Assembly: GCA_039566865.1 (NCBI GenBank)
Contig: CM076947.1
Location: forward strand, 21,267,501 to 21,331,500
Length of the DNA stretch: 64,000 bases
Reading direction: 5' to 3'
From: Aurelia coerulea
Lineage: Eukaryota > Cnidaria > Scyphozoa > Semaeostomeae > Ulmaridae
How positions within the stretch are numbered: position 1 is the stretch's first letter; each line of letters starts with the position of its first letter. Made by a program: the position numbers and the translations under genes. A model generated the notes under the pieces. That model was not told the origin of the DNA and did not search any database. It saw only the letters and a program-made list of their open reading frames with translations. This document shows positions 56,531 through 64,000 of the stretch, piece after piece.

Positions 56531-56800
56531 CTATTTCTGTTATATTTTAGTTTTGTAATTAGCTAATTCATTTTTGTTTGAAGATATTAAATTGTACATT
56601 GCATTGTAAATGTTTGTCTCAGCCCCCTGAAAAGCAGCCTTAGCCAACGGGGTTACCGTTATTTCTATCATATTATAGTTTTGTAATTAGCTCATTCATT
56701 TTTGTATGAAGATATTAAATTGTACATTGCATCGTTAATGTTTGTCTCGGCCTCCTGAAAAGCAGCCTTAGCCAACGGGGTTACCGTGTGTAAAGAACAT
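56531..56800 (+). mobile_element. LINE 3' end with two tandem tail units
   Basis: TAGTTTTGTAATTAGCT to GGGGTTACCGT occurs twice (56548-56660 and 56680-56789). Each carries CCTGAAAAGCAGCCTTAGCC, the 3' motif also seen at 16982 and 38572. Confidence 0.75.
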
Positions 56801-56830
56801 AACATGGAGAAGAAAATGAAAGAACCTTAA

Positions 56831-57007
56831 AGGGAATGTAAGCATATAAAAGTGGCTAAAGCCACTTGCGGTCAAATTCTAGCCTATCAGATATCAGTAT
56901 TTCCTGTTGACGTAGATCAATTATCCAAATATGGTGCAGCACGTGTCATAGCCTAGTGTCTTTGCCCAGCTATTTTTGTCAAGAGCTTATATATGCTTAG
57001 ATTTCCT
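56831..57007. mobile_element. 177-bp TTAA-type MITE, copy 2
   Basis: TTAA on both sides (56827-56830 and 57008-57011). Same length as 7008-7184 and about 85-90 per cent alike by eye. Confidence 0.9.
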
Positions 57008-57349
57008 TTAAACAGCTTTTAAGGCTAAATTACAGCGAAGTAGTTTCTCGCTTTATATATTCTTCACTTCACAGTTCAGATTAACGATTTTAAGGATCAA
57101 ATGTTAGAGTACTAAAGAGCGGATTTTAAGACCCATTAGAGCTTATCTATGATTCAAATAATACATCAGCTAATAATGGTTACAGTGATCCATGTTAATT
57201 AGTTTTTAAAAGCAAGACTTGAAACAATAATCATACTAAAAATAGATACATTAAAGCCTCACGCCTAAGTTTGCTAAATGACTTTACCTTCCTACAAGAC
57301 ACTCTCCACACTGATTCATGCTCAGTTTCTTTCGAAATATTCCATCATG

Positions 57350-57560
57350 ATATCACTTGGTTTTTTTATAATCATTTAAAATGTTACAATACATGTTACA
57401 TCTACATCCTACTGTACTTTCTAATTACTTTACAGACTATATAACACTACAGGGACGGGACCACAAGGAGCAAAAGACAATGACTACCCCGTGGCCATAA
57501 CATAAAGACATGCAAAAAATAGCAACCAAATAAACAACTACAAAAAGATACAAATACGAT
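57350..57560 (-). mobile_element. LINE 3' end, same family as 53395-53935
   Basis: AATACATGTTACATCTACAT, AAGGAGCAAAAGACAATGAC and TACCCCGTGGCC line up with the 3' part of the fragment at 53395. Confidence 0.6.
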
Positions 57561-57719
57561 AAATTACTGATAACTACTAGAATCCGTTTCACATTGGATG
57601 TCAGGCCAGCATAGTAGTATGATGCTGAGCAATAGGAACCCCGGACGAGAGAACAACAACGACAGCAGTTGCTACCGCTACTGATCCCCGTCCAGAGTCC
57701 CCATCACTTGGTTTCTATA

Positions 57720-58971
57720 CAGGGTGTCCCAAAAAACATATGCGCTGTTTCAGTGGGTTCTGCGGAGCAGCCATACATTGTATTGCTCTGCTTTTAAGAT
57801 TTTTAATAGAAGATATTTCAACTTAAAGGTTGACACCGAGTTTGAGTAAATCTGATAAGTAGTTGCTGATTTTTGGATTGAGAAAATCAAAATTATTGGC
57901 TGCCTCAAAACAAGAGGATTCATTATTCTCCATAATGTTAAAATCAACAAAATTGATCGAAAAAACATGCCTAGTCCGGTTTTCTGATGTTCATAAATGA
58001 AAAAGATAATCACAAGTTGGATTTGTATTGTTCGTCTGCTATAGAAGTGGCTTTGATCTTTGGTGGGTGTCTATTGGGCTTAGCCAACAAGTGGCTTAGG
58101 TGCTAATGGCGTGTCAGTTTTGTATTGTTCGTCTGCTATAGAAGTGGCTTGTTTTTATTGGTAATTTGTTCTTCGCACGAACCAAACTGATGAGAGTGCG
58201 ACGAAACTAGTATTTGGTGATTTCACGTTTATCTTTTCAGCAGTTACTGGTGAGTGTCTTACAGGATTTAACAGTTTTTCTCTTGTTACAGGCTTATTTT
58301 GGTTATTGTTTCCTTTACATGAGTTAATAGTCTACTCTCTACTGATTTCGGTGTTTTTGTTGCGTTTATGGGTTTGATATGATGAGTCCGTTATTCAAGG
58401 CTATTTTTAAATTTTGTACCACGAATCATTTGTTTACAAGTTGGATTTTGTGATAACCAAGAATATTGAACATATCTAGGGCTTCTAGAAACAGTGACGT
58501 GCAACACAAGTGCTGCACACCATGACATGTGTCCATAAGTTATCTTGCTTTAAAAATGATGAAGTCGTTTTAAACCAACGATATTGCGTTCGGCAAATTG
58601 CCTAGTCAATATTCTTGAATTATTTGGTCATTAACTACTCCCGGATGTGTTTCCTGACACAACTGTAAAGTTTAAGGCAATTTAATGCTAAAATTCAAGT
58701 TGTAAGGTTAAGTTTTGAGATAAAATCCTCTGGTTTTAAAGCAACCACCAATTTCAACTTTCGTTCTCAATAAATCAGCAACCACTTGTCAGATTTACTC
58801 AAACTCGGTGCCAAACTCTAAGTTGAAATGTCTTCTATTCACAAATCTAGAAAAACGAAAAGATTGGATTATGGCTCCTTTGCAGTAGCCATGGCTGTAG
58901 TTTTATAAACGTTTTTTCTTTTGCGGTAGCCATTCAAATGGCGCTCGTGATTTTTTTTTGGGACACGCCTG
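57720..58971. mobile_element. 1.25-kb CAGGGTGTCCC element, TA-flanked
   Basis: Left end CAGGGTGTCCCAAAAAACAT, right end TTTTTTTTTGGGACACGCCTG between TA dinucleotides. Long arms (TGACACCGAGTTTGAGTAAA against TTTACTCAAACTCGGTGCCA). The middle has a 30-base direct repeat (TTGTATTGTTCGTCTGCTAT at 58024 and 58120) and a stretch at 58261-58437 also found at 63055-63205. Confidence 0.82.
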
Positions 58972-59789
58972 TAGTTAGCAAGAAGGAGAGTTCTATTTGA
59001 CTCAAAACATAAATTATTAAAATACGAAGGCTCAACGACAATGTTCCCATGTTTCCTGGTGTTTGGCTTTAAAAGTTTCTTAGCAATTCCCAAGCATTGT
59101 ACCAGAGTTTTCTTAATTCCTTCGCCATCCTAGTACTAGTTTCTTATAAAACAGTTTCCTATAAAAGAAAAAACGTGTTTGCCTTCGAAGGTAGAATTAA
59201 GAACTGTGTAAGAAAGAAAGATCGATGAACCCATGGACAGACTGATTCAAATGAACTATACACATTTCTATTTCAGTGATATATCTCAGTTGAACTGAAA
59301 CAAGGATAATAATAAACAGAATATATTTATTGCTAAGAGAGCAAATGATACACTTGGCCTTAACGGATATATTTGCAAGGAAAAAAATATAAACATATAT
59401 CAAAATGAGGTAGCGTCTCTGCCGTGGCACATCCCATGCCATGCCAAACAACTGAGAAAGCCAAGTTTTGAGGACATAGCTGGTCACTACCAAATTACGG
59501 ACCTTCTCGCAGTGTACCGACTGCATTCTTCCCTTATTTTCTGGCCATCTTAGAGCTTTCACACACAATTTTAGTTAACGCGTTGTCACTCCTGTTTTTT
59601 TTTATTGCAGCAATCTCACCCAGTTTTTGCATTGCAAATAGAACTAAATAGATTTCACGTACAGCGGTGCTACATACAGGTCCGACGGATACAGAGGTCC
59701 GACGCACATCAACGACGCCATTAGAAAAATGTGGAGAGGGCGCGCTGCCACATTTTGACTTAAGCTTACGTTTTTCTTGCTTGAAAATT

Positions 59790-59900
59790 TTATAGCAGAT
59801 TTGAACACTTCTACCATTAAACTGTGTATTTGCCGATATCATTGTCTTGATATCCAGGGAGCCGTGACCTTTCAAACGGGGATTCTTTTTTCTGACTCAC
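59790..59900. mobile_element. Right-end fragment of the 51731-type MITE
   Basis: ATTTGCCGATATCATTGTCT to TTCTTTTTTCTGACTCAC matches 52270-52350. Confidence 0.75.
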
Positions 59901-59930
59901 TCTCTACAGTATTTTCGAACAGAGCACGTT

Positions 59931-60312
59931 CGACCACAGGAAGCCCAGGCGGTTGATTGAACGATAATAAGTTTAAAACTTCAAAATAGTTAATTGTAAT
60001 ACCTGTGTGTCTTATCTGTTGCACTTCTTTACGGCTGCATTGTGTTTCCTTAGTTAACTTCTGTACTGCGTAATTGTTCGAATATGAGAGTTCGATGTGA
60101 AGTAACACTACGCCTTCCTATATAAAGTTACTTTAACTTTATATAGGAGTTACTTTATTGATGTACAGAATCGCAGTACAGAAGTTAACAAAGGAAACAC
60201 AATGCAGCCGTAGAGAAGTGCAACAGATAAGACACAAAGGTATTACAATTAACTATTTTGAAGTTTTAAACTTATTATCGTTCAGTCAACCGCCTGGGCT
60301 TCCTGTGGTTCG
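59931..60312. repeat. Inverted repeat, about 140-bp arms
   Basis: CGACCACAGGAAGCCCAGGC to TTAACTTCTGTACTGCG, and the complement from CGCAGTACAGAAGTTAAC to CCTGTGGTTCG. A second small hairpin (CCTATATAAAGTTACTTTAA...) sits at the centre near 60117-60147. Confidence 0.88.
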
Positions 60313-60329
60313 ACTTAGACACAAAGACT

Positions 60330-61150
60330 ATTAGTTCTAAAATTGACAGTTATTGACGTCATCAAAATGGCACTTCCGGTCACAACTGAAAATTTACCCA
60401 AGTCTAATTTGAATTCCCATGGTCGATTTAGTACAAATCAAGCATAGAATCAACGCTTAGGCAGGTTGCTAGATAGCTATAGGAAATTTCCTGTCTAAAA
60501 TATAAACTGAGCTGAACTATCAGCATAACTTCCCTAGATATCCTCGAAAAATTTAACAAAAATTTAATAAACCTAAAATAATTAACTATCCGAAATAAGC
60601 GCAATAAAAAGATGCGAATTTTAAGAATTTACATCAAATCGAAAATTTTTGAAGCAATTACAATCGCCTTGAAAGACGCCATCTCTCGACGGTTGTCTGC
60701 CATAGGCCAGACTCTGTAATTAAATCCTTGAAGCTTTGCGTCAAATCTGTTGTTTGACATCAATTTTTAATTTTTTCTCGCCTTTCATTAAATCTTTCTG
60801 GCACAAATCTTTTTAATTGTCAATTGGAAAATAGGGCAATTCAAAAATGCTTGCTGGATTTCAGTCAAACTAATTATTTCTGAATATTTGAGTAACGGTT
60901 TCAAAAGAACATCGCAAACAAATTTATACGCTTGCAAGGAAGACGGAAGGATGAGCTGAAATTAAAGAGCTATTATCACCCAGGATCCTTTGCGGGCATA
61001 CTGCAATCTTAGACTGCCTGAAAATCAAAGTCGCATTTCTTTGAAATTCTTCTTTCTTTCTTTCATCTTTTACAGGGGGTAATGTACTTAGTGATCAATG
61101 CATCTTCCTCTGGCCTGAGTGATTAGCGGAGCTCAGACTGTACATCTCCA
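60330..61150. other. No gene recognised
   Basis: AT-rich, short frames only, one TGACGTCA at about 60355. Confidence 0.4.
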
Positions 61151-61625
61151 TAACATAGGGAGCAAATCTTTAAAAGGGTCGGTGTAAAATTATATTACAG
61201 TTTTCTTTTAATTAAATAGCTTGGAAGGAACGGGGGGTTTTCTGCGGTAAATCTGCCGTGGAAGTGTATTTATATCTTGATTAGTGCCAAATGGAGGCAT
61301 CTAATAGATTTAAGGCTATGACGTCATCAAAATTCTAAATCCTAAACGAGACAAGCTACAGATTTCTGCTTGCCATAATATTGTAGACCTTCATAAACTA
61401 TGCTTTTTTCGAAGGTTATACCATTTTTCCTCTGTTGGTTTACGATTTACAATGCTTCAAAGTTTTTTCAAAATGTTGCTGCCATTTTGAAAAAAATCAA
61501 GATATCAAAGAATCTCCAAGGCAGATTTACAGCCAATTACCGTAAGTTCCTTTAAAGCCATCCAATTCAAAGAAAACTGCAAAAGAATTTTACACCGACC
61601 TTTTTAAAGATTTGAGCCCTATGTT
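61151..61625. mobile_element. AGCATAGG-family MITE, ACATAGGGCTC subtype, copy 2
   Basis: Ends ACATAGGGAGCAAATCTTTA and TTTAAAGATTTGAGCCCTATG. TGACGTCA at 61319-61326. Aligns with 12315-12824. Confidence 0.85.
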
Positions 61626-62125
61626 CTTTTCCATGATTCTAGACGTTTGAAAGCCTGCAGCTCTCAAACCATCTTTTAAACTGATAATAAATGTGTAATA
61701 AATGAGTGTGCGTCACTGAAAAATAGGTGTCTTCAAAATTGGAGATTGCAAGAATCTTATGGCACCACTAGGTCCAATTCTCCATTCTTATGACAAATAC
61801 ATCCACAGTCTTGAGGTAAAGGTGTCTATTTGCTTCGACCAGACAATGTAATCGAATTTTTGCAAGCTGCTTCTTTCAGAATCAAATTCTTATTAATTCT
61901 TTATTGGTTCCAGCCCACCAGGAAATTGCCAAAGAACGGCTGGCTTGTTTATTAATTATAATAATCAATTTCATTCTTTTGCCGCCCAGCATCTATTATG
62001 GTAGCTATTTCTTCGAGTTTAGAATATTCTACAAATCGTTTTGATTAAACTGCACCGGGTGGGTCGAAAATGCGGGCTGGTGTTTGTGAAGCTATTTGAT
62101 ATTACCTTCAAAGCGTTTCCACGTG

Positions 62126-62649
62126 AGCATAGCTGCCAAATCTTTAAAAAGGCTGGTGTAAAATTCAGTGACCTATTTCTTTGAACTCAATGACTTCAAA
62201 GAAACTTTAGCTATTTTTCTATAATTCTACCGTTGGACTTTTCTGAAATCTTCAATATTTTCAGAATTAGAATGTTTTTCTTCTTTTTCAAGAATCCAAG
62301 AAAAATTTTCAAAAAAACTTAAAACCATCGTAATATCTAAACTGTTTGACGCAACATGAAATAATTTGGAAGAAAACCATAGTTTATGAATGCCTACAAT
62401 ATGGTATAAAGCAAAAGTCTGTCACTCATCTGGTTTATGATTTAGAAATTTGATGACGTCATATCCTCAAATGAGTTGAAATGTAAGAGACGCTGTAATT
62501 TCGAAAATATTCAAAACTTCTAAAAAGTCCAACGGTAGAATTATAGATAAGGATCTAAAGTTTCTTTCAAGCCATTCAATCAGAAGAAATAGGTCATTGA
62601 ATTTCACACCCACCTTTTTACGCTGAGTTAAAGATTTAGAACCTATGCT
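62126..62649. mobile_element. AGCATAGG-family MITE, long copy 2
   Basis: Ends AGCATAGCTGCCAAATCTTT and TTAAAGATTTAGAACCTATGCT. TGACGTCA at 62454-62461. Aligns with 45875-46395 throughout. Confidence 0.85.
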
Positions 62650-62807
62650 CTCCCTTTATGTGTTTATTTTCGCTCGCTTTATTTTATTTTTTACATCTAG
62701 CGTAGTTGAATTGTAAGTGCCAGCCATAGTGGGGACCAGATGACCCAATGTCCTATGGCTGGTACATAGAAATGCATCTATTTTATAGTTTTTAATTTAT
62801 TTAGAAA

Positions 62808-63173
62808 GCCTTAAATAACGGACTCATCATATTAAACCAATAAATGCAACAAAACAACGAAAAAATCTGTAGAAAGAAGACTGTTAACTCCTGTAAAAGA
62901 ACAACAACCAAAACAAACCTGTAACAAGAGAAAAAATTGTTCAATCCTGCAAGAGAAAAACGAATTAATCTTAAAACCATCAACCGTTTCAATCGTTTTG
63001 GGTTTTGGAGGACTCCTCTCAACGATTCCTCATTTAAATTCGTTTTTCTCTTGCAGGATTTAACAGTTTTTCTCTTGTTACAGGTTTATTTTGGTTGTTT
63101 TTCTCTTACAGGAGTTAACAGTCTTCTTTCTACAGATTTCGGGGTTTAATATGACGAGTCCGTTATTTAAGGC
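62808..63173. repeat. Inverted repeat with splice-acceptor-like words
   Basis: Arms 62808-62971 and 63036-63173 (GCCTTAAATAACGGACTCAT and complement). The right arm carries three pyrimidine-rich words ending in CAG: CTCTTGCAG, CTCTTGTTACAG, TTCTCTTACAG. The right arm is also a direct copy of 58261-58437. Confidence 0.8.
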
Positions 63174-63330
63174 TATTTTCAAATTTTGTACCACGAATCA
63201 TTTGTTACATTTTTTGAGATCTTTAAATTAAAAAAAAAATTTCTACCGGTTGAGATGCAGCTCTCAAAATAGTTATGAGATTCCTGAAAACCGATAATTT
63301 CAAAACAAACAAAGCTGCAAAAGTTTTCCT

Positions 63331-63655
63331 GAAACCCAAGTAGCTAGCGCGCTCGTTGTGCATTCCAGAAATTGTTTTTAAGATCAAATATGGGCATATA
63401 TCGAAAGAAGAAGGATGTATCTACACATCTACCTCGGGCATTTTATTTCTTTGGTTCAGAAGCCGATTGGGAGGTGATTTGATTCTCTTATTTTTAGGTG
63501 TAATAAAAACACTTACTGCTCAGCTTCTGGACCAAAGAAATAAAATGCCCGAGGTAGATGTGTAGAGATATCCTTCTTCTTTCGATATATGCTCATGTTT
63601 GCTCTTAAAAACAATTTCTGGAATGCACAACGAGTGAGCTAGCTACATGGGTTTC
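63331..63655. repeat. Inverted repeat, about 133-bp arms, 58-base loop
   Basis: GAAACCCAAGTAGCTAGCGC to GGTTCAGAAGC and the complement GCTTCTGGACC to GCTAGCTACATGGGTTTC. The flank TTCAAAACAAACAAAGCTGC is repeated directly at 63299 and 63957, so this may sit inside a larger repeated unit running off the window. Confidence 0.88.
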
Positions 63656-64000
63656 AGAAAAACCTTTGAGGCTTTGCTTCTTTGAAGTACTGGTTGAGAG
63701 AATTTTCTTTTGTCTGCTTTCGCTAATCGCTTCGAATTACGGTGTCAATCAAAACCAACTCGTGATATTGTTTTACCAAATCTGTCCTTGTTGTTCAAAT
63801 ATCTTGCAGGGTACATAAGGAAGCTTCTGCATATTTCACACATTTGGCGCTGACAATGGCAGATTTTGCAAAACAATAGCATTAGCCACTTTCGATTGAA
63901 TCCGGAATTCAAAGCGATTAGCAAATGCTGACAAGAGAAATGCTCTCAACCGGAAATTCAAAACAAACAAAGCTGCAAAAGTTTACCTGAAGCCAGAATA

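Noticed and set aside
58375..58400. TATGATGAGTCC resembling a hammerhead core
   Set aside because: The first core base is A instead of C and no GAAA partner strand follows at the right distance.
1..64000. CRISPR array, operon or prokaryotic defence system
   Set aside because: The tandem arrays have no spacer structure, and the genes are spliced animal genes.

Overview
This is a stretch of animal nuclear DNA: split genes with GT-AG introns, AT-rich intergenic sequence and very many small transposable elements. It most likely comes from an anthozoan cnidarian such as a stony coral or a relative. The strongest evidence is the first gene, which carries two copies of the cysteine pattern C-x3-C-x3-C-x3-C-x3-CC, the minicollagen cysteine-rich domain (NCRD) of stinging-capsule wall proteins. 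No species can be named from the sequence alone.

Three protein genes are supported. (1) At 89-1295 (+) is the 3' part of an NCRD/polyproline capsule protein; its 5' exons lie outside the window. (2) On the minus strand from 30982 down to about 12000 is a complete or nearly complete catalase gene. Twelve coding exons were placed by hand, all with GT-AG borders and compatible phases, giving 499 residues, with a weak candidate for a short last exon. (3) At 34987-37002 (-) is a 671-residue class A G-protein-coupled receptor on one coding exon, with an upstream non-coding splice acceptor. The genes are unrelated; there is no operon-like logic.

The rest is mostly mobile DNA. The catalase introns hold satellite arrays, foldback elements, tRNA-derived SINEs and antisense LINE fragments. 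From 37 kb to the right end I find no convincing host gene, only layered repeats: TA-flanked elements ending CCGGGTGA or CAGGGTG, TTAA-flanked elements, AGCATAGG elements with an internal TGACGTCA site, G-tract elements, several LINE 3' ends, a 99-bp array and large inverted repeats.

The most interesting observations are: hammerhead-ribozyme-like motifs at 53009-53049, 37530-37607 and 50406-50445; an 885-bp almost perfect palindrome at 3653-4537; a group of elements each built from one short word in both orientations with similar ends; a small element whose target duplication copies the 5' splice site of catalase intron 5; and a TTAA-flanked element carrying an eleven-unit 159-bp satellite.
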